64,000 bases of DNA from Euptelea pleiosperma (GCA_035048495.1 CM068549.1:18447103-18511102); one strand, 5' to 3'; shown: positions 21,713-33,732, numbered from the stretch's first letter. Notes: generated by a model from the sequence alone, not told the origin. Numbers and translations: made by a program.

Positions 21713-22057
21713 GAACAGAACTTTGATTACAGACGACTGTGTGGGCCACATGGCACATTCTTAGAGAGTATTGACCCTAAGAATGTTTGGCCCATCTCTA
21801 GGTAGACCTACATACAAAAAATAAGCGAGATTAGTGATTTCTAACCTTTGGATCTGAGTACCCCAAATAATGCTCGAAATCCACCGTTAAAAATAAACCA
21901 TGAAAAAGACTAATCTAACGGGTAGAAATTACTAATCAGGTTGAATTTTGCTATGTAAATCCATCTAGGGATGGACTAAACATCCATACGGTTTGTGGTC
22001 TTTAAGAGTGTGTCACGTGGCTCAAACTGTGGTCCATCGTCAAGGTTGATTAGTGTA
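21713..22057. mobile_element. Palindromic MITE, family A
   Basis: It runs from GAACAGAACTTTGATTACAG to about CATCGTCAAGGTTGATTAG. Mirrored segments such as GGTAGACCTACATAC and CATCCATACGG are present but more diverged than in the copies at 1859 and 41111. Confidence 0.65.
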
Positions 22058-22316
22058 GTGTATCAGACATGTGATGCAATGATTAGCTAGCTCTAGCTCT
22101 AGTGGGGCCTCTATGCACTAATTGGCTAATATCTTCTGAGAAATTCTAGGAAAATTTAGCAGCGTTGTTCGTCTGTTCAAATCATTGGATGTTCTTTGAA
22201 ATTGGAGTGGTGGTTTTGAGATTCGTGTGGGGTCTTTGGGATTTGTGAGGAGGGAAACCCGATGATCATCAATGATATGCACCTTGGGACAATGTGCTAC
22301 ATTACGATGTTAATAC

Positions 22317-22675
22317 CAAGGTTTAAAAAACGGCCGGATTCGGAACTACCCCGTTACATTATGGACCGTTAAAATGCCCAAAAAATAGCGGCCATTATTT
22401 TCCGTTATAACGAAAATAACGACCATTATTTTCTGGAAAATTTTGTGAAAAAAAAACGACCGTTATTTTCAATTTTTTTTTTCTGTTTTTTCCGTTATTT
22501 TCCATTTTGAAATTCAAATTTTAAAATTCAAAATTTGAATTTCAGTGCCATTTTTCCGTTATTTTTCCATTTTTTTTTTCTGTTTTTGCCCGAGCGTTTT
22601 TTTTCTCATTATAACGGAAAAAACGGTAACGCCCCCAGTCCGTTATACCGTTATACCGGTCCCCTTTAAACCTTG
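22317..22675 (+). mobile_element. hAT-like MITE, family C
   Basis: It starts CAAGGTTTAAAAAACGGCCG and ends CCTTTAAACCTTG. The flanking 8-mers are GTTAATAC (22309-22316) and GTTAATAT (22676-22683), 7 of 8 identical. The ends are the best symmetric pair in the window (CAAGG/CCTTG). Confidence 0.75.
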
Positions 22676-23325
22676 GTTAATATTTCTTCAAAATTCTAAT
22701 TTCTTAGTCCTCAAACAAAATTTTGATACAGAAATCCCCCAAAATGCCAAGTGGCACAATATTCCGGGCCCACTAATCCAATGATTGTTTCACACAAAAA
22801 AATCAGCTTGATCGGTGATTTCCATTTGTTGGATTTGAGCATTTTTCAATTATGGACGGAGAACCCATTCATGGGCTTTTCATGAAGCCCGCCACTGTTC
22901 TCCTTGCTTTGAAATCCCTAACCCGAATTTCAAATCGTAGAATGGACGGGTAACATAGAATCCCTGGTAATGGTTTCTTCATCAGGCAGTTTGGCAGTCT
23001 TAGTGATCAATTAGATCGTCTGGCCCATATGTATTCACACATATGGGATGGCCCACAAGGATTTTGTCAATCAACCGAGGACCTTGATGAAGCTGACTCA
23101 ACCCGACAATTGGGCTTGAGATAAGCATTTCAGGCCCGACCTAATGTTGGTAGCCCAGCCCGAAGCTACTCTTTAGCCCAAAACACAAACTATCCACAAT
23201 CTTTAAGTCCATTAGCACCCAACTCCAGTTCATAAGCCAGTGCCCACAATCTAGGTCTGAACCCAGTCCATCTAGATCCATTGACCCTTGATCGCCGACT
23301 TGATCCACATCCATTGACGCAACCT
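22676..23325. other. Intergenic with a family A remnant
   Basis: A diverged family A piece (AAATCAGCTTGATCGGTGATT) is visible around 22800-22860. Nothing else is recognisable. The minus-strand open frame at 23141-23425 spans the trinucleotide repeat and is not supported as a gene. Confidence 0.4.
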
Positions 23326-23370
23326 GAAGAAGAAGAAGAAGAAGAAGAAGACGACGACGACGACGACGAC
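23326..23370. repeat. (GAA)8(GAC)7 compound microsatellite
   Basis: Eight GAA units run directly into seven GAC units. Uninterrupted trinucleotide tracts mutate quickly in length. Confidence 0.95.
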
Positions 23371-23689
23371 GGCTTTTACGTACCTGGGGACTTATTATTA
23401 GCTGAACCACGCAAACGCCTACCATTCAGTTGAAAATTAGAATGAATTACATCTGGTACATATATATCTAAACCCATTACAATCGCTGATCAGGTTAGTA
23501 AAAGTTCAATCCTAAATTAATTATCGCCTCAAATAGACCCTGGACAAACTACTTTCTTGCCGGAAAGGTAAGGTTCTCGCCTGTGTAAATGCTGGGGATC
23601 CTTAATTAAGGTATCCGCCTGTGGGAAGGCACAGCAGTGGATTCAAACAAAACGGCGAAGGCAAAGGTCGTAGAGACAGATCCATATGC

Positions 23690-24118
23690 ATATGTTTATA
23701 GGATCAAGAACTGTACTTCTTCCACTTCTTTTCTCTATCCTTCTCAATGGGTCTCCTACGGGTTTCCTCCAACCTTCTCGAGCCTAAGACACGGGGATCC
23801 CCTTTCTCCTTTCCTCTTCCTTATCTGCATGAATGTCCTCTTCGTAATGTTGCTCCGCCAAGAACATCACTCTAAGCTCCATGGCATAAAAATTGCGAGA
23901 TCTAGTCTTGCCTTATCTCACATTTTCTTTGCGGATGATTGCATCATTTTTTGTCGAGCTATATAACTTGGTTGAGGCTCGGAGCTTGAAGGAGCAATTA
24001 GACATTTTCTGCAAGGCTTTTAGATATAGAAGATAAATTCCAACAAATATGGTATTCTCTTTAGCCCGAACCTTCATTGACGTCAGACAAGGCTCCCTCA
24101 TACATTCTCCAAATAAAA
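23690..24118 (+). mobile_element. L1-type LINE fragment: reverse-transcriptase core
   Basis: Translation over two frames gives the fingers/palm region of a non-LTR reverse transcriptase: a GFLQPSRGLR-like stretch, then GDPLSPFLFLICMNVL and IFFADDCIIF, where FADD is the catalytic box. A frameshift separates the parts, and upstream and downstream domains are missing, so it is a dead fragment. It is a different L1 lineage from the one that follows. Confidence 0.75.
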
Positions 24119-26735
24119 AATCTTACTCTTACTCATTCAAGGCAGAAATATTCAAGCCAATATTGGTTTAGCTTCTAAAATGGTTAATGAGTTGAAGACC
24201 AAAAGACACAGAGGGAATGTTGGCATCAAGGTAGACATCTCTCAAGCTTATGACATGCTTAGCTGGGATTTCCTGATTCAAATCCTCTACAAGTTCGGCT
24301 TCTCCTCTACCTGGGTTGGGTGGATTAAGTGTACGTGTTGTTAGTAGTGCTCGTCTCTCGGTCATCATCAATGGGGGTCCTTGTGGTTACTTTCCAGCTC
24401 ATAGAGGTCTCAGACAAGGGGACCCTCTAACCCTCTCTTATTTGCCCTGGCAGAAGATGGTTTAAGCAGAGGCCTTAACTCCTTAAGAGATCAAAGGGTA
24501 CTCAAAGCTATGACAACTAACCCTTATACTCCTTCACATCTTTTCTTCGTAGATGATATCTTCATCTTTGCCAATGGAAGCGTTAAGGGGCTGCGCAGGA
24601 TTGCTGAATTTCTTCAAAGATACCAGGCAGCTTCTGGCCAATCTATCAATAGAACTAAGAACAAGTATTTTTTGGGTCACATAGGCCCTTCTCGAAAAAA
24701 AACTATTGAGGATGTTCTTGGAATAAAATCTGACGAGCTCCCGGAAAGGTATTTGGGTGTTCCCCTTATCCAAGGAAGGGTTTCAAAAACCACCATTATG
24801 CCTTTGATGGAGAAGGTTAAGAGGAGAACTACCAGTTGGTCCGGTAAACTACTTTCTTTCCAGGGAAGAGTGACCTTGGCCAAATCTATCATCAATAGCA
24901 TATCCGTCTTCAACATATCCACTCCTATTATTCAAGAGTGTGAGAAGGATATCAGAAATTTTGTGTGGACCGGGGACCCTAATCAGAGGAATGCGGTGAT
25001 GGTTTGTTGGGACTTTTGCTGCAAGCCCACTAAAGAAGGGGGTCTTGGCCTTAGACGGTTTAGAGAGATAAACCTAGCCCTTCTTATGAAGCTAGGTTGG
25101 CACATGCTTACAGGGGATGACGCTTTTACCTCTTTCCTTATGCATAAATTCACCATGAAATCAGGGGAGCTCATCCAGTATCACAAGAAGTCCACTATTT
25201 GGCCAGGAATCAAGTGGGGCTTAAAGCACCTAACGCCCAACCTCAGATGTTCATTGGCACCGGGAAGGCTATAGATTTATGGAGAGATAACTGGTGTGGA
25301 GAAATGGCTATTAAGGACTCCATCCATGCTAGCCCCAGCATTTGGCATCACTACAAAGCCAAGCTTTCTTCCTTGCTTGAGGCGGGCAGATGGAAGATAC
25401 CCACCTCGGTGCATCTTGTCTTTCAACAAGCGGGCATTAGTGCCCTTCCTCAACCGAACAACCACTTGAATGACTATAGGATTTGGAAACCGGATCCCAA
25501 AGATATCTTCTTAGTGGCATCAGGTTTTGAAGCTATCAGATCCAAGAAGGACCAAGTATGGTGGCACTCGTGGGTTTGGAGAGCCTCTAACCATCATAGA
25601 ATCCCAGCCAACATTTGGAAGATCATGCATGGTTGCGCCCTGACGGATTTGAAAGTCAAAACGAAGGGTATTCATTTGGCTTCTAGATGCTATCTTTGCC
25701 ATTCAGATGAGGAGTCGCTTGACCACTTGCTTTGGGGGTGTAGAGCAACCAACCCTCTTTGGGTTTGGGTTGCCATGACTTTTCAAAGTCGGGTTAACTT
25801 TGTTAACATCAAAGAAGCAATATTAGTGTGCAATAGCTTCAGCCCTCTTCTTAAAGACCTCTGGTGCTTAATAGTTTTCAACACCATGGTCACTATTTGG
25901 TTTGCCATGAACGAGATAGTCTTTGAGGATGGTAGATTTGTAATTGATTTATGCAAAAGGAAAATTCTTAGGGGGGTCAGCCACACTGGAAAACTCTTTA
26001 AGAAGGTCCTGCACAACACCGTGTTTGATCTTTCCATTCTTAAAGGCTTGTGGGTGGCATGCAACCATGGGAAGGCTCCTCGTATTAGAGAGTGCAAGTG
26101 GTCTCCTCCAATAGAAGGTTTCACCAAGTTGAACTGCGATGGAGCAGTCAAAAGCAACCCTGGCTCAGGGGGGTTAGGCGTGATTTTCAGAGACCACTTA
26201 GGCTCTTTTAAAGGAGCAATTTGCAAAGGCCTTGGCGTGACCACAAACTTCCTAGCTGAGTGTTGGGCTATAGTGGAGGGAGTTGCTTGGGCCACTTCCC
26301 AGGGATGGTTGAACCTGTGGATCGAGTCTGACTCTAGAGTTGCTGTACAAGCTTTTAGATCCCGTTCGCCTCCATGGCAAGTGCGATCTACTTGGGAATT
26401 AGTTCTTCAGTGCACCAATCATTGCATCATTACTTCGACTTGGAGAGAAACAAACTTCTCAGCCGATAGCGCTGCCAAGGTTGGCACCAACCTAGGCCAA
26501 AACATCAGGAACACCTATGTAGATAGGCCTCCGTTCTTGTTGAGAATGGAGAACCCCTATGCATCTTATTTCATATTCAATTAGTTGTTTTTTTCTTGGG
26601 CCTAAGGTCTTTATCTCTTTGGTTTCTGGGGTGCCAACCTAGTTGGGATGCCAGGATCCTTGGGAGCCCCTTAGCGCTTTGTATTTTATCCTTCCTGCTT
26701 TCAATAAATCCATTACTTACCAAAAAAAAAAAAAA
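24119..26735 (+). mobile_element. 5'-truncated L1-type LINE with RT, zinc-finger and RNase H domains
   Basis: The copy starts inside the reverse transcriptase (QGRNIQANIGLASKMVNEL, then VDISQAYDMLSWDFL, HRGLRQGDPL) and continues with HLFFVDDIFIF, whose VDD replaces the usual ADD. The thumb and connection follow (about 24600-25200). A zf-RVT segment (CYLCHSDEESLDHLLWGC) lies near 25690, and an RNase H domain near 26125-26480 has LNCDGAVKSNPG, AECWAI and ESDSRVAVQAF. At least three frameshifts (near 24335, 24430, 25200-25270) break ORF2. The 3' end has AATAAA at 26703 and a 14-nt poly(A) at 26722-26735. Two long open frames survive (24510-25274 and 25199-26584), but neither is a functional gene. 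Confidence 0.85.
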
Positions 26736-26736
26736 A

Positions 26737-26850
26737 TCAAATCCAATGGATAGAAACTACTAGTCCTACTGATTTTTGGTTTGCATGGCCATCTAGGGAC
26801 ATTTCAAACATCCCTACGGTCGTGGATATCTAACAGTCTTTAAGGTGACA
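26737..26850. mobile_element. Family A MITE, right-half fragment next to the L1 poly(A)
   Basis: Directly after the L1 poly(A) come CAAATCCAATGGATAGAAAC, TGATTTTTGGTTTGCA and CATCCCTACGGTC, the right half of family A. The L1 may have inserted into the MITE, but no left half was found upstream. The stretch 26851-27184 shows nothing recognisable. Confidence 0.5.
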
Positions 26851-27184
26851 TTTATAGATGCGGCCTAGACGTCCCTATATAAAATGTAACAATCTAATTT
26901 TTCACAGGAGACATCAAAATTTAATGAGTCTTACATCCAAATAGATCTGTAAAGACTAAAATGCCCATCTGAATACAAATAATTACAAAAATAATTGTTA
27001 CCACGTATAATAGATGGTAGGTGAAGGGGCACTTTAATAGTTTAAAATATGAGGGGGGAGGGAGGGCATTAATGTACTTTTTTTTTAATTCTTTTAAGGG
27101 ATTTTGAAAGTTCCAGGAAAGGGATTTTGAAAGTTGAGGGGGGCACGTGCCCCCCTGGCCCTTTACTGGCTCTGCCGCTGACCA

Positions 27185-28250
27185 TACCCCCGCCTGTCAT
27201 TAGTCTAGGTTTCCCTCCTTCTGTTTGGGCGGATATTAAGAATTGCAAATACCATACCATACCGCGCCCAATTATTTTTTTGGCATTTCCTTTAGGGACT
27301 TTCTCCCTATTAAAGTCAAACTCCATTCTAGAACTGGAACATTGATTCAGCTTGTCCTATATACAATCACCCCTTTGAAGATACCTTCCATGCATTATTC
27401 TAGTCCCATGAGTGACTGCATTTGGTTTGCTTCTCGTCTCTTGGTCAAGCCAGCTATGCTGTTTCATGATAACATTCTTTTTTTTTTCTAGCCAATTTGC
27501 TAAGAGAAAAAACCAAAGTGAATGGCATGTTTTTTGTCTCCACTACTATATTCTCCTTCTTTGGCTTCTCTAGTTATTTAGGAATGAATGCATCTACTCT
27601 CATCAATCCCCTGATCCCCACAGTCTTCTTCAGATCATCTCATCTTTGATCAAAGTTCCACCATCTTCTCCTACACTTGCACACACTCCCTGTTGGCTCC
27701 CCTGCAGTTGGCTGTTGCTAAACATGAATACCAATGCAGCTAGGACCCACCCTTCAAAGATAGCTGGCCTTGGCTTTGCCATCCAAGATTCTATGTCTGG
27801 TCTGATTCTTGCAGGTGGTCACCCCTCAAGAGCACATGGCGTTGAGGAGACAGAGGCTAACGCTATCTTGATTGCCCTTCAAGATGCCAGGGATGCTCAT
27901 TTTGATAATATTTTGGTGGTCTCTGAGGCAAAAGGTGTGGTGGATGCTCTTCGGGAAGGCTCGACGGACTAAAGATGGTCTTCTTCATCAGTTTGTGCTA
28001 GTATTTTGGACGTTGCTTCATCTTTTAATGCTCTTTCATTTTCTTTTTTCAAACTTTTAACTAATATGGTTGCTCATACTATTGCCCAATGGGCTAAACT
28101 CTTTTCTCACCATCTTATTTGGGCCTCATCTGATCTTGACTGGCTATCTTCAGCCTTGTCAAAGGATAATAGGGGCCCTATTGAGCGAGGGTAGTTTTTT
28201 GTTTCTTTTGATCTTCTTTATATATTTGCATTGCTTTCACAAAAAACAAT
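27185..28250 (+). mobile_element. L1-type LINE 3' fragment with RNase H domain
   Basis: Broken frames read as the end of an L1 ORF2: LLWLFRNECIYSHQSPDPHS, then the RNase H parts AGLGFAIQDSMSG, EETEANAILIALQDA and ILVVSEAKGVVDAL, then NMVAHTIAQWAKLFSHHLIW. The metal-binding Asp and Glu positions look partly altered (VSEAKG in place of the usual ESDS). The part from 27871 on is duplicated at 31785-32480. Confidence 0.75.
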
Positions 28251-28435
28251 TGCATAATACATGAATTATTCCCAAATTATTCAAAAAAATTTAATGGGAA
28301 ATATTGTTATTTATTAACTATATGTTTTTTGCCAAATTAATTGTTGAGTGAATTTATGAACACAAATTTGAATTATACTAGACTTTTCCCGTAGTGTATA
28401 TTTGTCGTTTCAAGACCAATCATTCCAAGTAAGGT

Positions 28436-28742
28436 TTTTCGTTATAATGGTATAATGGTCACTTAACGTCATTGTTATAACAGCTGTTATGACCATGGGT
28501 GTTATAACAGCGTTATGACCATGGGTCACATCACTAACACCTGAAATTAGAAAAGGTCATATTATTTTTGTATTTTTCATAGAAAAACCTTAATAACAAT
28601 AAAATATTAAAAAATAATGATCCTTATTTTGTTATAATGGCTGATATAATGCTAAACCCTTTTTTTTGAATTCAAATATGAATTTTTAAACAACATAAAA
28701 ATGATTGAAGCGTTACTGTTATAATGGCCATTTTTAAACCAT
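28436..28742. mobile_element. Degraded hAT-like MITE, family C
   Basis: AACGG/CCGTT-type blocks (CGTTATAATGG, TTATAACAGCTGTTATGACC) and a terminal TTTTTAAACCATG remain, but most positions have decayed and no target duplication is visible. Confidence 0.45.
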
Positions 28743-28904
28743 GATTCCAAGTAGTCCAATACTAAAGACATTTGTAGATCAGAACGTGAAATGTTGTTGG
28801 CATACTAGGCACCTCAATTAAATATGCCTAGACAAAAACCTTTCTAAAGAAAATTTCTTTTTTTCCTCCGAAAAAGTAAAGGACATTCACATGGTTTGTC
28901 ATAC

Positions 28905-31040
28905 CTTGAATTTCCATTGAAGGGTATTATCGTAAATGCAAAATAAGAGGGCAAAATTGAGAATATTTCTTTTTTATGTATGATTGGCTATGACATTTAG
29001 AAAAAATAATCAAACATTGTTGGAATATTTAAAATCATGACACATAGAATTTTTTTAATTAACACACCCCGGACCTGGGCACCCAGATCCGACCCGAACG
29101 CTTGAAAAATGATCCGTTTACCCAAGATCCAGGGTGTGATAAAAAAAAAATACTCTGAAATAATTTTTAAAAATGACCATAATTCATAATAGATCAAAAT
29201 AAAAATCTTTTGTCAAGATGTTTTGGCTAAAACTTCTATTTGATAGGCTTTTTGAATTAAATTTTCAGAATTTCGGCGGATATGCGTAAAATTTTCTAAA
29301 AAATATACTTTCAATAAAAATTTATTTTATTAATTCTATACTGTTAAAAAATCATTTTAAGTATCTTTTGTAAAGGCACTTTGCCCAAAAATATCGTTTA
29401 CTATTTTGTTTTAACAGTTTGACTTAGAAATATGTCATAACGATAACGGTACCCTAATAATACGTAAAATAATTGTAAGTACCTCACATCCATAAAAATT
29501 AATACATTTGTTAAGAATTCATTATCATATATCTAAAAGGTTAAATCAAAGAGTCTAAGAAGTCAAATATTGATCATTCACGTGATTCTAAAAATTTAAA
29601 CAATGTTTTAAATAATATACAATGTAAGTCTTTAACAATTAAACTTATAAAAATGATACAAATAATAAATATCTGGAGTCCCGCATCGATCTCATCGACA
29701 TTCTCAATTGTCCATCCGATCTTCTCATGCTATCGCCCTCATCATGTGCATCAACTCCAAAATTCACACCATCCTCAATTAAGTCTCAAATATTTGGTAA
29801 ATACCATGAGCCAAAGCCCAGTAGATAATCAACTATACACCGCATACATATTATGAATAATATCGCATATTTTAACCCAAAAATCATGGCATATTCAATA
29901 CATAACAGATGATATAAACCGGTAACGTCAACAAAAAATAATAAATATTTCTCACGATGAGCTCAATAATATTATATTCATACGCTTATAACTACAACCC
30001 AATCATGGGTCTCCTTCTCCTTCCCATGCCGGGAGTAGCCAAAATGCTCTTCTACAGGGGTCTGGGCTCTTTCACCCTAGGGCTCCAAGCCCTTCTTAAT
30101 TTTTATTTCTGTAGGTATCTATTAGGATCACACCCGAACTAGTACTTCAATATTATAAAAATCATTATCTCTAATATTTTTTTCTAGCACACCGGCCGAT
30201 CCGATCAGATTCGAATCACAATAATATCTACAACATCATCAATTAAGCACATACATATAACATGATTAATAAAGTAAAATAAAGGAGATTATCTATTAAA
30301 ATATGTAGGTGTACCTACCTTGTCCGTTAATCTTCATCCGGACTTGAATCAATGGTGAAAAATAACCGTGAGTCTCTTTATCGATTGTCGTTGAAGCTAA
30401 GATTTGAATATGTCGAACGTCTCGATGGTTGAAACATTTTTGTTTCAAGGAATGGTCTCAAAGGGTAAGACCTTATGGTATTTTTATGGCTCTCAAAGCT
30501 CTCAACAATTTTTAACGGAGAACTCTCTAATGGTGGAAAGTGAAAATGTGTAGATTTTTGAGAAATTCTTCTATTTTTAATAGTTGTTCAAAAGAGAATA
30601 GTAAGTCTTATTTATTTATGCGTTATTAATTAACATTAGTAATTTATTTAAATAGTTTCTTTATTTTTAAAGTTCAAGTATTTGATTAGAGAAATATTTT
30701 TATTATTTTCAAAAGACTAAAAGTTATGAAAAATTTTAATTAAGGTAATTAATGTGTAACTTAAAGATATTAAATATTTTATTAAATATTTTAATTTTAT
30801 TATTTATAAAAAATATCATTCTAAATGTGAATTACTCTAATATCCCTAGACAAAAGTTCAAGGTGTTACATAATGAATATATTTTATTGAATGTTGTGAT
30901 ATTAATTCAAAGACAAATTTATGGACACCAACTAATAAAATAATCATAATTGAATCATGTGATTAGTATAGTTCACTAATATTAAGAGTAACTTATTTAA
31001 TTTAACAAAATTGTTTTGGATATTCTATTATTATTACGCT
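28905..31040. repeat. Duplicated block, copy 1 (interrupted by a solo LTR)
   Basis: Segments 28905-29055 and 30871-31040 match 32500-32820 (GCAAAATTGAGAATATTTC; TGATTAGTATAGTTCACTAA). With the L1 tail at 27871-28170 they make a block present twice in the window. Copy 1 carries an insertion of about 1.8 kb at 29061-30870 that copy 2 lacks. Confidence 0.7.
29061..30870 (-). mobile_element. Probable solo LTR (Ty3-type), 1.8 kb
   Basis: On the minus strand it opens TGTAACACCTTGAAC and closes GGTCCGGGGTGTGTT, the inverted-terminus style of Ty3 LTRs. The flanks TAATT (29056-29060) and TAATG (30871-30875) agree at 4 of 5 positions, and the paralogous block near 32650 reads straight through. It has no gag or pol coding and is AT-rich. 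The Ty3 assignment rests on the termini only. Confidence 0.55.
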
Positions 31041-31042
31041 TT

Positions 31043-31152
31043 CGAGTCATTCTACGAATCCTATTAATGGGTATATGCGTAGTAGAGTTATATTTGATTA
31101 CTTATAGACATTAAAATCAAAACTTAGTGATAAGGATTCGTAGAATGACTCG
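31043..31152. repeat. Perfect 20-bp inverted repeat with 70-nt spacer
   Basis: CGAGTCATTCTACGAATCCT at 31043-31062 is exactly mirrored at 31133-31152. The match between the two duplicated blocks ends right where the left arm begins, so the repeat sits at a rearrangement edge. Confidence 0.75.
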
Positions 31153-31385
31153 GTGTCACTCTAACACTTTAGGTTGAATTTTGTTATGTTTTGGACTATT
31201 AACTTAATCGTATAATTATGAATTTCATAATTTATACACCTATGATTAATTGAGATAAATTATATGCGCATCTAAACATGAAATAAAATTGGGACTTTAG
31301 ATTTAATTTTATAAAATTAATACCAAGCAAGATTTTAGTAATTTTACATATAAGAACATTTTAATAAAGAAAAATTAACATAATT

Positions 31386-31700
31386 TGGCAGCTTGACTAT
31401 TTTGATTAGCAGGCCAGTTGACTAGCTTGACCACTTTGACTATAAGATAGATTAATTAGTTTTACCAACTGATTAGGTCGACTACATTGATCAAGTTTAC
31501 CAGTTTAACTAAGGTTGACTATATTGATTAGTTTGACCAGGATGGACTTCACGTGATTGAACTAGATTGGTGTAGATGACCAATTTGGCTAAGTTTACTA
31601 TGTTGATTAAGTTAACCAATCTGAGTGGGTTTAGCTATAAGGTTTGTCAACCAATTTAACTAGACTTATCTAGAATGATTAGTTGACTAATCAGATGTTA
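31386..31700. repeat. Degenerate TTGAC-rich repeat
   Basis: Loose repetition of segments like TTGACTAGTTTGACCA runs through about 300 bp, with no fixed period. It contains many TTGAC cores, the binding core of WRKY factors, but no gene lies within 3 kb downstream on the plus strand, so a regulatory role is unsupported. Confidence 0.5.
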
Positions 31701-31784
31701 CAAGCTAGATTAAATAATTAATTAAATATGATCCCAATTTCAAGGATGAGATTTATTTTAAGATGGTCTTCTTCAGTAGGGATT

Positions 31785-32820
31785 TCTTTTAAGATGCTAG
31801 GGATGCTCATATTAATAATATTTTGGTGGTCTCTGATGCAAAAGGTGTGGTGGATGCTCTTCGGGAAGGCTCGACAGACATAAGATGGTCTCCTTTAGTA
31901 GTTTGTGCCAAGGTTTAAAGGAGGCCGTTTTAACAGTTAAACGGACTGGGGGCATTACCATTTAAACGGCTGTTAAAACGGTCAGGGGCAAAAATGGAAA
32001 AAAAATGGAATTAAATGTAATTAAACGGATTTTAACAAAAAAAAAAAACAGAAAAAGTGGCGCTGAAATTCAAAGTTTGAAATTTGAAAATTAAAAAAAA
32101 AAAAGGAATTTAACAAAAATTAAACGAATTTTAACAGAATTAAACGAATTTAATGGCCATTTTTTCACGATTTTTTTTTTTTAAAATTAAACGGCTGTTT
32201 AAACGATTTTAATGGCTGTTAAAACAAAAAAAGTGGCCGTTTTTTTCAAAACCGATTAAACGTGTTTAAACGGTTTTAGCGGAAACGGGCTTGGGGCGTT
32301 ACCGTTTAAACGGCCGTTTTTAAAACCATGGTTTGTGCTAGTATTTTGGACGTTGCTTCATCTTTTAATGCTCTTTCCTTTTATTTCTCCGGACATGTAA
32401 CTAATATGGTTGCTCATATTATTGCCCAATGGGCTAAACGTTTTTCTCACCATCTTATTTGGGCATCATCTAGTCTGAATTGTAGATTGTGATACTCTGA
32501 ATTTCCATTCAAAGGTTTATCGTAAATTCAAAATAAGAGGGCAAAATTGAGAATATTTCATTTCTATGTAAGATTGGTTGTGATACTTAGAATAAATAAG
32601 CAAATATTGTTGGAATATTTTAAAATCATGAAACAAGATTTTTTTCAATTAATGGGCACACTTTTATTGAATGTTGCGACTTAATTCAAGGATAACTTTG
32701 TGGATACCAACCAATAAAATAATCACAATTGGATCATGTGATTAGTATAGTTCACTAATATTAAGAGTAACTTGATTAATTTCATAAAATTGTTTTGGAT
32801 ATCCTCTTATTATTACACTT
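31785..32820. repeat. Duplicated block, copy 2 (interrupted by a hAT-like MITE)
   Basis: This matches 27871-28170, 28905-29055 and 30871-31040 in order, with the intervening parts of copy 1 absent. It includes the L1 RNase H tail (GGTGTGGTGGATGCTCTTCG). A MITE interrupts it at 31909-32330. Confidence 0.7.
31909..32330 (+). mobile_element. hAT-like MITE, family C, with empty-site evidence
   Basis: The 422-bp element runs from CAAGGTTTAAAGGAGGCCG to TTTTTAAAACCATG and is flanked by perfect 8-bp copies of GTTTGTGC (31901-31908 and 32331-32338). The paralogous site at 27991-27998 has one GTTTGTGC and no insertion, which proves the element's exact ends. Confidence 0.85.
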
Positions 32821-33334
32821 CTGCATTTTAATTAATAAAGTTACTTTTGATATTATTAAGTTGATTATGATTGTATTAATAAGATGGATAATTTCAGTTG
32901 TTTCGGTTAAGTATAATATTTATTGCCTTTATCATGTCATAAATGCGGATTATGGGTCTACGCACGATTAGACGGGTCGAGTTCTAGATATCCGGATTAG
33001 GGTATGACATGGTTAGATATGAATGACCATACAAATATGGGAAAAGAGTTTGTTATCTCAAAACTCGATTTCCTACCCTTAGATAGTACTACGTGACAAC
33101 TCTTTCAACCCACTGATTAGGAGTGTTAATTTCTACGTATTTATCTAGAATCGAATCAGAATCGGAATCGAAAACCCCAATTCTAGTTCCACACTTTTAG
33201 GAACAGGCTAAATAAAAAATAGAACTAGAAACAAAATTATAATAACTTTGATTATGGGAAGTTTGATATTGAAATTGAACCAGTAAGAACTAGAACCTAT
33301 ATATAAATATAATGTTAAATATATAAATATTTAA
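32821..33334. other. Intergenic with decayed repeat pieces
   Basis: A possible LTR edge (GGATTAGGGTATGACATGG) ends near 33012. A degraded piece resembling the AGGGGTGTCAAT family (GGAGTGTTAATTTCTAC, AATCGGAATCGAAAACC) follows at 33120-33300. No gene was found. Confidence 0.35.
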
Positions 33335-33732
33335 TAACTTTGATTATGGTATGGCTACAAGACCTTTTGAGAGAATTGGAAACTAAACAAGAGATTTGTA
33401 AAATATACAATGACAGTCAGAGTACAATTCATCCTACAAAGAATTCAACATTTCATTCAAGGACTAAGTACATCGACATTGAGTACCATTTCATACGAAC
33501 CATGTTGGAGGATGTACTATTTGGTTCGGAGAAGATCCACATGAATTTGAACCCTACGGATTTGTTTATTAAAGTGGTTACTATAGAGAAACTGAAGACA
33601 TGCTCAGTTTCAATTGGTCTTCATTCTTAGATGACAAGATGAGATTCACACCGAGTTTCTTATAGAGGCATCAGATTCTAGATACAATCAAGTTCCACGG
33701 AGGAGTTTACTGTTAGTCTCCAAGTGAGAGAT
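33335..33732 (+). mobile_element. Ty1/Copia polyprotein C-terminus
   Basis: The open frame at 33340-33630 is the RNase H tail of a Copia polyprotein: IYNDSQSTIHPTKNSTFHSR, then KYIDIEYHFIRTML and NLNPTDLFIKVV, where most Copia elements have the ADMFTK motif. After the stop, CTCCAAGTGAGAG precedes the 3' LTR as the polypurine region. Everything upstream is missing. Confidence 0.85.

Noticed and set aside
23141..23425. 94-codon minus-strand frame with Arg and Leu runs
   Set aside because: The runs are translation of the GAA/GAC microsatellite; no splice or family support.
25783..26295. 170-codon minus-strand frame
   Set aside because: Antisense shadow of the L1 zinc-finger/RNase H region.
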